Below, piece by piece: positions 1 through 15,838 of a stretch of DNA of 64,000 nt. The notes beneath the pieces were generated by a model. That model worked only from the letters and a program-made list of their open reading frames with translations. It had not been told where the DNA came from and searched no databases. This stretch comes from Megaustenia siamemsis. Lineage: Eukaryota > Mollusca > Gastropoda > Stylommatophora > Ariophantidae. Location of the stretch: positions 145,624,068 to 145,688,067 of the forward strand of contig JAVIAB010000051.1 in the NCBI GenBank assembly GCA_032433765.1. Reading direction: 5' to 3'. Every line of letters begins with the position of its first letter. Within the stretch, counting starts at the first letter, position 1. Position numbers and translations under genes: made by a program.

Positions 1-195
1 CCTGATTTAGTGCCGTGGTCATTCAAGTAATCCATTGTGCTCTTGTCATTGTTTCTGTCAACTGATGAAACCTTTTAAGTGGAAACGTTTGGTATTGAGC
101 CTTGTCCTATATCAGCACATCTCTAACATATATGATACAATATATGTATGTGATTATTTTTCGTTATCACTACAATTCTCTTTACTCTCCCTGCA

Positions 196-201
196 CGTGT
201 G

Positions 202-245
<44 letters not shown>

Positions 246-264
246 TGTGTGTGTGTGTGTGTGT
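196..264. repeat. (GT)n/(GC)n microsatellite
   Basis: Alternating GT with an internal GTGC block, about 69 bp. It lies beside an RTE-like fragment; the first 195 bases before it hold nothing recognisable. Confidence 0.95.
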
Positions 265-284
265 ATGTTCCAGAAAAAAAAACA

Positions 285-470
285 GAGTAAAGACAGACCA
301 AACTGCAAGAAGAAGAGGCATTAAAAACATCAAAGAGACGTTGAACTACAAAAGAAGTGGGAAATCTGGCTAAAGACAGAAATTCTTTCAGACGGGCTGT
401 AACCGAAGGAACGTTCTGCCAAGGACACTTCAACCCGAAAATGACATCACTATTTACAAACTCGTGCATA
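285..470 (+). pseudogene. LINE (RTE-like) 3' end fragment
   Basis: The stretch closely matches the end of the copy at 21590-21990, including the segment around TTCTTTCAGACGGGCTGT and the following GGACA. It is the last ~60 codons of an RTE-type reverse transcriptase ORF with stops. From 470 to 660 nothing is recognised. Confidence 0.6.
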
Positions 471-664
471 TAAGACGCCTGACGTCATAGACCATTATTA
501 AAATCGTAACATTTGTTTTATTCTGGTTATCTATTGATTATTAATCGTTGTTGATTATAGAAATGGTTGACTGTTGTGTCTAAATTGACACATTTTATGG
601 TAGAATGAAATCGCAAACACACACAATATATATATTGGGTGAGGGGGGTGGGGGAGGACTAATG

Positions 665-835
665 TGACGAGTATAAGTTAAAAAGTCAATAAAGTCAAGA
701 AAGTCAAGAAAGTCATGAAAGTCAAGAAAGTCAAGAAAGTCATGAAAGTCAAGAAAGTCAAGAAAGTCATGAAAGTCATGAAAGTCAAGAAAGTCAATAA
801 AGTCAAGAAAGTCATGAAAGTCAAGAAAGTCAACA
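665..835. repeat. 9-bp array (GTCAAGAAA type)
   Basis: About 18 copies of a 9-base unit, GTCAAGAAA alternating with GTCATGAAA and GTCAATAAA. Confidence 0.95.
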
Positions 836-898
836 TTGAAAGGTGCTGAAAAAATGGCGATGGTAATGAAAATATATGGGACTGTAATTAAACAAACT

Positions 899-1165
899 GG
901 GAGACGCGATAGCTCAGTGGTTAGTGAACTGGGAGACGCGATAGCTCAGTGGTTAGTGAACTGGGAGACGCGATAGCTCAGTGGTTAGTGAACTGGGAGA
1001 CGCGATAGCTCAGTGGTTAGTGAACTGGGAGACGCGATAGCTCAGTGGTTAGTGAACTGGACTACAAAGGACAAGAGGTCGGGTTCGATCCCAATCGACG
1101 GCGTCTGGGTTCACCCAGCCTTAAATGGATACCAGATTTTTTCTAGGAAAGTAAAGCACGGGAGT
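899..1165 (+). repeat. tRNA-derived SINE with five tandem A-box units
   Basis: Five exact copies of a 32-bp unit (GAGACGCGATAGCTCAGTGG at 901, 933, 965, 997, 1029) precede one B-box (GGTTCGATCCC, about 1081) and the SINE body (CACCCAGCCTTAAATGG). The repeated unit is the acceptor/D-arm part with the pol III A-box. The 3' part is missing and RTE sequence follows. Confidence 0.9.
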
Positions 1166-1775
1166 AATCATCATCAAGTACCAAGCCTGCTGGCGTAAGT
1201 GATCATGCCTCTCCACAACTTTCGATCTCGACAGTTGTTTATTATTTCTGTTGTTGACCTTCTGCCAAGCCATTCTTTTAAACTGTCTGGTACTTTTTCT
1301 CTTTGCTTCCCTGCATCTCTTCGTCTATTTTTCCAGTTATCACAATATATTCCAGTTGTTCTCTTCTCATTACATTGCCAAAAAAATGATGATTGTTTTT
1401 TCCTAATAATAGGAAATTAGGAAAACTCTCTTTTTTCTTTGACCTCTTTCAGAACATTTTCATTACTCTTCCCCCAGCCTTTAATGGGTACCGGATTTTT
1501 CGGTACTGGCGTAATACTGACCACATTACCCCAAAAATCATGTGCCGAAGGTCTGTAAAATTTACGGTCACTAACCCCATATCCCTTAACGTCACTTGGC
1601 GTACTTTACTTTTTTTTTAAAACTTATTCTGCATCTCACCTCTATTATACATTTTCCGTCTGAGGTTAACAAAGTTCCCAAATATTTAAATTCATTTACC
1701 TGTTTTAATATTGTTCCACTTGTCTTTATTTTGCACTGAGGTGATGTATTTTTCTTTGTTGTTACCATTACTACT
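1166..1775 (-). pseudogene. RTE LINE 3' fragment interrupted by a SINE piece
   Basis: Reverse-strand RTE sequence starts at its (ATG)n 3' end and matches the copy at 31430-32215. It breaks at about 1472, where 147 bases of SINE body and tail occur (1472-1619), and resumes at about 1620 further upstream in the RTE, so some 220 bases of RTE are missing at the join. Confidence 0.8.
1472..1619 (+). repeat. 5'-truncated SINE body inside RTE fragment
   Basis: Carries CCCAGCCTTTAATGGGTACC, CATTACCCCAAAAATCATG and the CTTGGCGTACTTTACTTT tail; it lacks the tRNA head. Confidence 0.85.
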
Positions 1776-1915
1776 GACGAGAGTAATACTGATCACATTA
1801 CACCAAAAATCATGTGCCGAAGGTCTGTAGAAATTAAAGTCACTAACACCATATTCCCTATACGCAACTTGGCGTAACAGGGCTCTTTACTATTTTTTTT
1901 TTACTCATTAAACAA
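1775..1915 (+). repeat. SINE 3' fragment
   Basis: Second SINE 3' half (CACATTACACCAAAAATCAT, ACACCATATTCCCTATACG, AACTTGGCGTAAC) with a T-rich tail. From 1915 to 2290 the sequence is AT-rich with nothing recognised. Confidence 0.8.
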
Positions 1916-2290
1916 GTTATGACAACGTCTGTTGATGTTTCTACTATAAAGGCTGGGAGTGATGTATTTCTTCAGCAGACTATTAATTGACCACTTATTA
2001 ATGTCAATCACCAATTTATATTACTTGTGTCATAATCACATGATATTTAGTTCAAAGAAATTCATTGAACATAAAAAAAAACAAATAATTTTATATAAAT
2101 AAATAATTTTTTCACGTGCAACCGAGAAGTAATTTTACCAAATATAAAAGTAAACATTACAGATAAATAATGTTGTTAATAGATTATGTACAGTTCAACG
2201 AGTCAATAAAAGTTGATCTTTGGATATTTGAACAGTTATCAACCGTAACCAGCATCTGATATTGTACAGCATCCGTTAGAACGAAACACG

Positions 2291-2368
2291 ATAGCTAGAC
2301 CGTTGTCTGTCTAGAGACGTAGGTACATGATAGCTAGACCGTTGTCTGTCTAGAGACGTAGGTACATG
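2291..2368. repeat. 39-bp direct duplication
   Basis: Two exact copies beginning ATAGCTAGACCGTTGTCTGT. Confidence 0.9.
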
Positions 2369-2439
2369 CTCTCCTCCCACAGTACATCATGATACGATCT
2401 GTGTTCAACGTCAGACAGAGCCTCCTTCTGAATGTTGTG

Positions 2440-2562
2440 TAAACATGATTCCTGTACAGAGAAAAATGTGTACATGAATCCTGTAAGGAAAGGAATGTTG
2501 TGTGTACATGAATCCTGTAAGGAAAGGAATGTTGTGTGTACATGACATCTAAACATAGAGTA
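2440..2562. repeat. 34-bp short array
   Basis: About three copies of a unit with GTGTACATGAATCCTGTAAG and GGAATGTTGT, the outer ones degenerate. Confidence 0.8.
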
Positions 2563-2605
2563 AAGTTTATATATGATTCATGTACAGAGATAAAGAAGGA
2601 AAGGA

Positions 2606-5600
2606 ATGGCAACCTACCTTCTTATATTGCCTGGACTAATCATGACAAATCACAACCTTATATTTACAGCTAACGACGTTAATGGGGACTCCAAAGCCAC
2701 CTCGTCCGGTAGGGTGCGTTATGTGCTACAGGTGACACCCGATCGTCATCAAGCAACTGTATGCAAGATCAAAAATAAAGAGACACTAGCAATAGGAACT
2801 TGGAACATTAGATGAGCATTCCAGGTTGGTAAAATAGAAAACATCAGCCAAGAAATGAAGAGAATGAAATTGAACAATTTGGGGCTATATGAAATTAGAT
2901 GGACAGGAGCAGGATTATTAAACGCGACAGTGGAAATGTAATTTACTCTGGAGGAACCACACACGAAAGAAGAGTAGGCATCATGTTAGATAGAAAAAGA
3001 AGCAAAACAGTAAAAGGATCTTGGCCAGTATCAGATAGAATTCTGCTAGTAAAATTGAGAGGTAGACCAATGGATATCAACATAATTCAAACTTAGGCAC
3101 CAACAAGTAATAGCGAAGAAGACATTGACACATTTTACAATGAGCTAGAGATGACAATGGAACAATGTAAACCCCAAGAAATAACTATTATATTAGGGGA
3201 TTTCAATGCAAAGGTAGGAACAGTTAAAGTGCAAAATGTGACTGGAGGGCATGGCCTTGGAGAGACGAATGACAGAGGGATAGATTGATAGGTTGGGCAA
3301 AGACACATGAAATTATGATAGGTAACACCTGGTTCAAACAACACCCTAGGCGACTATGGACATGGCAAAGACCAGACAAAAAAGTACACAATCAAATTGA
3401 TTTTATACTGGTACAGAGAAGATTCAGGAACGGACTAACATCTGTTAAAACAAGACCAGGAGCAGACTGCAATAGTGACCATGTACTAGTAGTTGGAAAG
3501 ATTAGAATAAAACTGTGGAAGGCACAGAAATCCTCAAGAAATATCAAATTAGAAATAGATATACTTACAGTAGATAAACAGATGAGTGATAAGTACAGCA
3601 TGATAGTACAAAATAGATATAATGCTTTTGAGAAAATGCAGGACATCGAGGAGCAGTGGGAAATGCTCAAACAATCGATTCAACAAACATCAAAAGAAGT
3701 AATACCAGTGACCAAAAGAATCAACAAAAATAAATGGATGACAGAAGAAATATTACAACTAATGGATGAAAGAAGAAAGCATAAGAAAGAAGAATGGACT
3801 TATAAAATATTGCACAAAGAGATCCAGAACAAATGCAGAGAAGCAAAGGAAGGATGGTTAAAACAGAAATGGAAAGAAATGGAAAAACAACAAAAGAAAG
3901 ACTCAAAATTTATGCACAATCAGTTAAATGAATTAACAGGAAGAAAAGAAGTCAAAGTTTCAGGATGTGTTAAGTCAAAGGAAGGAAATATAATAATAGG
4001 ACAGGAGAAGACAATGGAAAGATGGACAGAATATATCAGTCAACTGTATGATGATGAAAGACCAGAGTTAAACAATTCAAACAAAGACACAGGACCACCA
4101 ATAATGCAGAGTGAAGTGGAGGACACAATTCAACACATGAAAAAAGGCAAAGCTCCAGGTACCGACAATATAACAATCGAAGAGATAAATGCATTAGAAG
4201 AGTTGGGAGTACAAGTCATAACAAAACTACTCAATGACATATATAACACTGGACACATACCTGAAAATCTATCTTTGTAGCTATACCGAAGAAGTCAGGC
4301 GCCACTGATTGTGAAGACCATCGCACTATTAGCCTCATGAGCCATGTGACTAAAATATTACTAAGAATCATCACGAGACGTGTAAGAAACAAAATAAAAC
4401 CAGAAATAAGTGAGGAACAATGTGGATTTGTGGAAGGAAAGGGCACCAATAATGAAATATACATCTTAAGAACATTAATGGAAAGATCTTTAGAGGTAAA
4501 GAAAGATCTATATATGTGCTTAATACACTACACAAAAGCATTTGACAAAGCAAAGCATGTGGAAATAATCAATATGCTGGAGAAATTAAACGATGGCAAA
4601 GATCTGTGAATCATAAAAAAACATGTACTGGCAACAAACAGCAGCTATACGAATTAACAACCAAACAGGACAATTCCAATATATAAAACAAGGAGTCAGA
4701 CAAGGCTGTGTTCTGTCGCCGGATTTGTTTTCACTTTACAGCGAACATATTATGAGATCAATAGTAGACAAAAAAGGAATTGAAGTCAACGGTCACAAAA
4801 TAAATAAACTGCAATATGCGGATGACACAGTCTTAATAGCAGAGACAGAGAATGAACTACAAGAAATGATAGACATAATAGTAAAAGAAAGCAACAAGAA
4901 AGGTCTCAGTCTGAATAGTAAGAAAACAGAAGTAATGGTTATATCAAAGAAACAATCACCACCATCATGCAGCATAAAAATAAATAGGACGAATTTGAAA
5001 CAAGTACAACGCGTCAAATACTTGGGCACAATAATAACATCAGATGGAAGATTCACCACAGAAATAAAAAGCAGAATAGCTCAGGCCAAAATAGCATTTC
5101 AGAAAATGAAAAATATCTTATGCACAAATCTATGTCAATAAAAATGAGAAAGAGAGTTCATCGGTGCTATATAGAACCAATTTTGACCTATGGAAGCGAA
5201 TCATGTACAGTAGACAAACAAATGAAAAGACGATTAGAGGCCACCGAAATGGTATTTCTCAGAAGAATGTTGAAAGTTCCCTGGACAGCTAAAAAGACCA
5301 ATGAGGAAGTTCTCAAGGAGGTCAAAACAGAAAGGGAGCTCTTAAAAAACATCAGAAAGAAACAATCAATATTTTTCGGGCATTTCACGAGAAGAGGAAA
5401 GTTGGAATGGTTAGTTACAACTGGCAAAATAAAAGGAAAGAGAGATCGCAGACGACAAAGAGAGAAAATACTGGATAGTTTGGTGTCATGGCATGGAAAA
5501 CAGTCAACAATAGAACTCATACGATGCACTGGAGATAGAAGTTTGTGGAAGGACATGATCGCCTACTCCAACCGGTATGGCACATGATGATGACAGAGAG
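2606..5600 (+). pseudogene. RTE/BovB-type LINE, near complete, broken
   Basis: Order of domains: apurinic endonuclease (GTWNIR near 2800, RWTGAG, LGDFNAKVG near 3194, RRLWTW, NQIDFIL, SDH near 3474), then reverse transcriptase (GKAPGTDN, HRTISLMSH, GVRQGC.LSP, YADD at 4814-4825) and the C-terminal part typical of BovB/RTE (YGSES, RRMLKVPWTAKKTN, FFGHFTRRGKLE, DRSLWKDMI). It ends at a TGATGATGA tail, usual for RTE. Breaks: in-frame TGA at 2813 and frame changes near 2890, 3285, 4280, 4610 and 5140. The IDYAKAFD-type motif reads IHYTKAFD near 4523. It is not functional but recent enough to read easily; fragments of related elements occur at eight or more other places here. Confidence 0.92.
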
Positions 5601-5859
5601 AAAGGTTGTGTGTATGTGACATATGTCACTATTTGTAGGACAGGAGACTAGCAAAATCTTTGGATCTGCAACTTATGTCATTTCCCGTTCTCTTGCTCAT
5701 TATTTTTCGAGTTATATTTGTTATTTGTTATCCTGTTTCTGATGAAGGCCTGTTACCGAAACATTATATTTTGTCTTGTTTCCTATTTCGGTTCTGCTAC
5801 CCAATACAATTTCGCTTTCATGTTTACATATATAAAGAAAAGTTGTGTATGTGTTTATT

Positions 5860-6840
5860 GACTTCTGTATATAGATAAACTTTATGTGTATGTGTTTATT
5901 GACTTCTGTACATAGATAAACTTTATGTGTTTGTGTTTATTGACTTCTGTACATAGATAAACTTTATGTGTTTGTGTTTATTGACTTCTGTACATAGATA
6001 AACTTTATGTGTTTGTGTTTATTGACTTCTGTACATAGATAAACTTTATGTGTATGTGTTTATTGACTTCTGTACATAGAGAAACGTTACGTTAATGTGT
6101 TTATTGACTTCTGTACATAGATAAACTTTATGTGTATGTGTTTATTGACTTCTGTACATAGATAAACTTTATGTGTATGTGTTTATTGACTTCTGTACAT
6201 AGATAAACTTTACGTGTATGTGTTTATTGACTTCTGTACATAGAGAAACGTTACGTTAATGTGTTTATTGACTTCTGTACATAGATAAACTTTATGTGTA
6301 TGTGTTTATTGACTTCTGTACATAGAGAAACGTTACGTTGATGTGTTTATTGACTTCTGTACATAGATAAACTTTATGTGTATGTGTTTATTGACTTCTG
6401 TACATAGATAAACTTTATGTGCATGTGTTTATTGACTTCTGTACATAGATAAACTTTATGTGTATGTGTTTATTGACTTCTGTACATAGATAAACTTTAT
6501 GTGCATGTGTTTATTGACTTCTGTACATAGATAAACTTTACGTGTATGTGTTTATTGACTTCTGTACATAGATACACTTTACGTGTATGTGTTTATTGAC
6601 TTCGGTACATAGATAAACTTTACGTGTATGTGTTTATTGACTTCTGTACATAGATACACTTTACGTGTATGTGTTTATTGACTTCGGTACATAGATAAAC
6701 TTTACGTGTATGTGTTTATTGACTTCTGTACATGGATACACTTTACGTGTATGTGTTTATTGACTTCGGTACATAGAGAAACTTTACGTGTATGTGTTTA
6801 TTGACTTCTGTACATAGATAAACTTTACGTGTATGTAACT
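5860..6840. repeat. 41-bp minisatellite, ~24 copies
   Basis: Unit with GACTTCTGTACATAGATAAA and TTTATGTGTATGTGTTTATT; 41-base periodicity read directly (5901, 5942). Variants GAGAAACGTTACGTTAATG recur, showing higher-order structure. The 260 bases before it (5600-5860) are mostly unassigned. Confidence 0.97.
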
Positions 6841-7400
6841 GCTGCAGAAAAAGAACATACATCTTTGTGTCTATGTTGATGTACGCTGGGGAGGCGAAGG
6901 CGCGCTTATGTGTTAGGCCGAAAGGCGTAGATATAACAGTTATACTGCAAGCACAACGCAGACAAGCCACTACGTCCTTGTAAGCGCGGATGATGAAGAG
7001 GAATATTCTAGTCTACCACGATACTTTAGAATACTTTAGTCATCTGGCTAACGCAACCAACCAACCATGTACGCTGGTAAAATAAGAGACGTATACTTTT
7101 GACGGAGGGGTCAGCACTGCATATCAAGATTAGAAGACTTGTCATGTCTTTTCTTACGACTGCCGGTAGACTCTATCAGAAGTTTTGTATAGATCAGAGT
7201 CTCATCGAGAACATGCGTAAAATATTGTGGGCTGTCACACTGAAACACGGTAGTAGACAGACTCAGACAACTCATCTCACACCATACAGTGTCAAGAAGT
7301 AAGGGGCTGAAACATTTGCTTTGAGTAGGTCCACGTCTGATCGTGAGATTCTTGTCTATTGTCAATCCTGCAGAAAGCGTTTACTAACATGCTCTAGTGT
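6841..7400. other. Intergenic or 3' flank, no gene seen
   Basis: More GC-rich than its surroundings. I looked here for a C-terminal SLC28 exon on the minus strand: AG acceptors occur near 7245 and 7310 but the exon 11 phase runs into stops at once. No feature is assigned. Confidence 0.5.
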
Positions 7401-7404
7401 TCAC

Positions 7405-7515
7405 ATTGAGTTATTTGCGGGTCATCATCATTGCAGTCCGAACATGTCCATATCACTAAAGATCCCCTCCTCGGAACGTCCAGCAGTGTCCAGAGACTTA
7501 CAATTGGGTTCGTAG
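7405..7515 (-). repeat. LINE 3' end fragment (CAAATAACTCAAT family)
   Basis: Reverse complement reads the same terminal segment as 20630-20720 and the 37.6-kb array: GATCCCCTCC, CATGTCC, then ATTGAGTTATTTGCGGGTCA on the plus strand. Confidence 0.8.
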
Positions 7516-7543
7516 TTCGAGATACTCACTTTACGCCGAAGGT

Positions 7544-8238
7544 TCACTTGCAAGTGCAAGACAAAACTGTGACATCTACATCAAGTGCAAGACAATACCA
7601 TGCAGCCTCTATTACAGCTACATCAAGTTCAAGACAAAACCATGCAGCCTCTATTACAGCTACATCAAGTTTAAGACAAAACCATGCAGCCTCTATTACA
7701 GCTACATCAAGTTCAAGACAAAACCATGCAGCCTCTATTACAGCTACATCAAGTTTAAGACAAAACCATGCAGCCTCTATTACAGCTACATCAAGTTCAA
7801 GACAAAACCATGCAGCCTCTGTTACAGCTACATCAAGTTCAAGACAAAACCATGCAGCCTCTGTTACAGCTACATCAAGTTCAAGACAATACCATGCAGC
7901 CTCTGTTACAGCTACATCAAGTTCAAGACAAAACCATGCAGCCTCTGTTACAGCTACATCAAGTTCAAGACAAAACCATGCAGCCTCTGTTACAGCTACA
8001 TCAAGTTCAAGACAATACCATGCAGCCTCTATTACAGCTACATCAAGTTCAAGACAATACCATGCAGCCTCCATTACAGCTACATCAAGTTCAAAACAAA
8101 ACCATGCAGCCTCCATTACAGCTACATCAAGTGCAAGACAAAACAATGCAGTCTCTATTACAGCTACATCAAGTGCAAGACAAAACCATGCAGCTTCTAT
8201 TACAGCTACATCAAATGCAAATGTTGCTAAAACCTTCC
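7544..8238 (-). CDS. Candidate last exon of the SLC28-like gene, 14-residue repeats
   Basis: A pyrimidine-rich tract followed by TTAG ends at 8239. Splicing exon 11 to 8238 keeps frame (G|GG gives Gly613) and opens 230 residues to a TGA at 7546-7544. The frame begins KVLATFAFDVAVIEAAWFC and then repeats about fifteen times a 14-residue unit of the type LDVAVTEAAWFCLE, coded by the 42-bp minisatellite. The intron would be 442 bases. The hydrophobic start could finish the last helix. It may be chance, because the array is open in other frames too; known CNT C-termini are not repetitive. Confidence 0.3.
7550..8225. repeat. 42-bp minisatellite, ~15 copies
   Basis: Unit with TACATCAAGTTCAAGACAAA and ACCATGCAGCCTCTATTACA. 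Because 42 is a multiple of three the array is open in two plus frames (274 and 191 codons) and one minus frame. The minus frame is the candidate last SLC28 exon. Confidence 0.97.
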
Positions 8239-8549
8239 CTAATGGAAAAGTATAGAAAGTTGATGAAGTCTGTTATAAGTGTCCCGGCGACTTCTATGAC
8301 TATATCAAATGAAGTAGAAGTTGTTGAAAGACATCTAATTTAAAAGTTACCTTATCTATGATATTAGAGATTGAGCCAGTAGCTAAAGTTTTTAGATTTT
8401 AATTTAACAATTGATGATCCCGACATACGTGGTTATCGATCAAAATACGCTAGACATGAAAACAGTTTAATCTGAACTAAAACGGAAATAGCATTTAAAA
8501 AAAAACAACTTCAGACAGGATTTAGTTTTCAAGATATACACTTCCGGTT

Positions 8550-8665
8550 ATGTATCTAGAGTCTATATGTATCTAGTGTCTAAATGTATTTATGTGTCTA
8601 TATGTATCTAGTGTCTATATGTATCTATGTGTCTATATGTATCTATGTGTTTTATATTCAGTGAC
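8550..8665. repeat. Degenerate TATGTATCTA microsatellite
   Basis: Repeats of TATGTATCTAGTGTCTATA type, ending 15-20 bases short of exon 11. Confidence 0.85.
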
Positions 8666-8680
8666 GTATACCCACATTAC

Positions 8681-8861
8681 CTGCGACAGCTCCAGTAGCA
8701 AAACTGGCCACATTTCCAGCAAAGAAAGCAGTCAGAACCAGCTCGATTATGTCAGACTTCCTGGCAGGGCACATCGCCGTCATTGAACCTATACAGATGC
8801 CAATGGCGGTGAAGGCGGAGAATCCGCACATGGCGTAGGTGGTAATGGCCTCAGATCTTTC
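8681..8861 (-). CDS. SLC28A: SLC28-like exon 11: last core helices
   Basis: 181 bases, residues 553-612 plus one base. ERSEAITTYAMCGFSAFTAI then GICIGSMTAM, CPARKSDI and LTAFFAGNVASFATGAVAG match the end of the CNT fold ([20 protein letters not shown]..RKSD). VcCNT Asn368 and Ser371 correspond to Ala568 and Ala571. The donor CAG|GTAATG is moderate; reading through it would end the protein after GNVGIRH. Confidence 0.92.
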
Positions 8862-8994
8862 CTTAGAATAAATGTTTAAAATGGCATGCTCGCGCTATAA
8901 AAGTTACACAACTGAAATGATGAAACTATAATAGCTTCACAGTAGAGGGCTACCTTATTAATAAGATTCTCGCCGACCTTATGCATTGGTTATT

Positions 8995-9068
8995 GAACTT
9001 TTCGATCGAACCCGGCTCTTGTCCTTGTAGCCCCGTTCACTAACCACTGAGCTATCGCGGCTTCCCAT
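8995..9068 (-). repeat. SINE head fragment
   Basis: Reverse strand carries GCCGCGATAGCTCAGTGG, TTAGTGAACGGGGCTACAAG and the B-box GGGTTCGATCG; body absent. Confidence 0.85.
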
Positions 9069-9183
9069 TCCTTTACTTAACCTAATCATGGTATGCGTGT
9101 TAGATGCTATTGAACCTCAGAGATCTCAATCTGCGTTCTGTGTTAGTAAAAAAAAACAATCACAAGGAGATGCTTTCATGCTT

Positions 9184-13330
<4,147 letters not shown>

Positions 13331-13344
13331 CCTTGATGAGGCTG

Positions 13345-13912
13345 GCCATGCTTGTCTAATTATGAAAACCCATTCATGATCCTCCCCTTTCATGCTTGTC
13401 TAATTATGAAAACCCATTCATGATCCTCCCCTTTCATGCTTGTCTAATTATGAAAACCCATTCATGATCCTCCCCTTTCATGCTTGTCTAATTATGAAAC
13501 CCCATTCATGATCCTCCCCTTTCATGCTTGTCTAATTATGAAAACCCAGTTATGATCCTCCCCTTTCATGCTTGTCTAATTATGAAAACCCAGTCATGAT
13601 CCTCCCCTTTCATGCTTGTCTAATTATGAAAACCCATTCATGATCCTCCCCTTTCATGCTTGTCTAATTATGAAAACCCATTCATGATCCTTCCCTTTCA
13701 TGCTTGTCTAATTATGAAAACCCATTCATGATCCTCCCCTTTCATGCTTGTCTAATTATGAAAACCCAGTCATGATCCTCCCCTTTCATGCTTGTCTAAT
13801 TATGAAAACCCATTCATGATCCTCCCCTTTCATGCTTGTCTAATTATGAAAAACATTCATGATCCTCCCCTTTTTTGCTTGTCTAATTATGAAAACCCAT
13901 TCATGATCCTCC
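13345..13912. repeat. 44-bp minisatellite, ~13 copies
   Basis: Unit with CATGCTTGTCTAATTATGAA and AACCCATTCATGATCCTCCC. It begins directly at the 5' end of the I-type LINE. Confidence 0.97.
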
Positions 13913-14029
13913 CACGACATGTCTTCTAATATCAACCAGAAATATGTTTAATTAATGTTATCCATCGGTTTTTGGGATTGGCTCAATTCTTGAGAACGAA
14001 TATCATGTCAATGTGGGAGATGCCAGACG

Positions 14030-14150
14030 AGAGTGCTAGGCAGGAATTCAAAGAAGACTTATCAACCAACACAACATCCGTGTCTACAAGTTGATGGATA
14101 TTCATCTGAGGAGATCTGAGCACATGTCCACTGTGAAATTGGTTTGACCT
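14030..14150 (+). repeat. Diverged LINE 3' end fragment
   Basis: AGAAGACTTATCAACCAACA followed by AGATCTGAGCACATGTCCA matches the 37.5-kb and 52.1-kb copies of the same LINE end. Confidence 0.6.
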
Positions 14151-14689
14151 ATCGGCTACACTAAAACTTCCAGCAGAATCAGGATACTTTACTGTTCACG
14201 AACTCATGCCGCAAGTGCGCATCTTTTTATTTCTTTCCTCATTTGTTTTCAGCATCTAGAATGGAAATATCATTAGCTCTCTAGTTTGCCTCATTTTCTG
14301 TCACATTCCAAAGTATGTCAACTGCTCTGTCTATTCTTTCGTTTATTGAACGTTGCATGGATTACGTTGTTCATGCCTTGTTGTGTGGCCATTCCATTTC
14401 TTTCTTTCTCTCACTTTTTAATTTCCACTAACCAGATTTGTGATAAATATTTCTTGTCAATCTTTAGATCTACAATACTTGATAGGAAGTGGATATTTAT
14501 TTTTAGGGCCATAATTATTGGGAACATTCTCTTTATGATCAAAAGGTTAGCCTCGTAACAATTGCTTCACATACTCTCTGACTTGTATCGTCGCACTGGT
14601 CGTGTCTCGATTGGAAGCTTAGGTTTCTGATTCCGTAAACATAAGAGCTTTACAGCCTGTAACGATGCTACGTTAAAGGAACCCGAAAT
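14151..14689. other. Unassigned, no gene seen
   Basis: T-rich plus strand. A 90-codon ORF (14286-14558) has no recognisable domain and is taken as chance. Confidence 0.5.
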
Positions 14690-15123
14690 CAGTCAGACAT
14701 CCTGTGATCTTTCATAGTGATGACATGAGGTCCTTTGATTGATCTTACATTATGATAGCGTGACATCCTGTGATCTTTCATAGTGATGACATGAGGTCCT
14801 TTGATTGATCTTTCATTATGATAGCGTGACATCCTGTGATCTTTCATAGTGATGACATGAGGTCCTTTGATTGATCTTTCATTATGATAGCGTGACATCC
14901 TGTGATCTTTCATAGTGATGACATGAGGTCCTTTGATTGATCTTTCATTATGATAGCGTGACATCCTGTGATCTTTCATAGTGATGACATGAGGTCCTTT
15001 GATTGATCTTTCATTATGATAGCGTGACATCCTGTGATCTTTCATAGTGATGACATGAGGTCCTTTGATTGATCTTTCATTATGATAGCGTGACGTCCTG
15101 TGATCTTTCATAGTGATGACATG
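14690..15123. repeat. 66-bp minisatellite, ~6.5 copies
   Basis: Unit with ATCCTGTGATCTTTCATAGT, GATGACATGAGGTCCTTTGA and TTGATCTTTCATTATGATAG. GATCTTTCATxxTGAT occurs twice per unit, so the unit is itself an old duplication. Confidence 0.97.
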
Positions 15124-15179
15124 TTTTTCTTCGACCCCCCCCCCCCTTTCCCCACAGCCGTTGTGATGACGTACCTTTC

Positions 15180-15838
15180 ACCGATCCCTCCAATTACTAA
15201 CGCTACTTCAACCTTTCACCGATCCCTCCAATTACTAACGCTACTTCCAACCTTTCACCGATCCCTCCAATTACTAACGCTACTTCCAACCTTTCACCGA
15301 CCCCTCCAATTACTAACGCTACTTCCAACCTTTCACCGACCCCTCCAATTACTAACGCTACTTCCAACCTTTCACCGACCCCTCCAATTACTAACGCTAC
15401 TTCCAACCTTTCACCGACCCCTCCAATTACTAACGCTACTTCCAACCTTTCACCGACCCCTCCAATTACTAACGCTACTTCCAACCTTTCACCGACTCCT
15501 CCAATTACTAACGCTACTTCCAACCTTTCACCGACCCCTCCAATTACTAACGCTACTTCCAACCTTTCACCGACCCCTCCAATCACTAACGCTACTTCCA
15601 ACCTTTCACCGACCCCTCCAATTACTAACGCTACTTCCAACCTTTCACCGATCCCTCCAATTACTAACGCTACTTCCAACCTTTCACCGACCCCTCCAAT
15701 TACTAACGCTACTTCCAATATTTCGCCGACCCCTCCAATTACTAACGCTACTTCCAACCTTTCACCGACCCCTCCAATTACTAATGCTACTTCCAACCTT
15801 TCACCGACCCCTCCAATTACTAACGCTACTTCCAAGCT
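15180..15838. repeat. 39-bp minisatellite, ~17 copies
   Basis: Unit with CCAATTACTAACGCTACTTC and CAACCTTTCACCGACCCCT, very homogeneous and open on both strands. A poly-C run (15134-15145) precedes it. Confidence 0.97.

Noticed and set aside
5739..5775. Hammerhead-ribozyme-like core (CTGATGA..GAAAC)
   Set aside because: Core and stem II words are present and a GTC follows, but the bases before CTGATGA do not pair with those after GTC, so stem I is absent.
7111..7330. C-terminal SLC28 exon on the minus strand
   Set aside because: AG sites near 7245 and 7310 give immediate stops in the phase set by exon 11 and no CNT C-terminal similarity.
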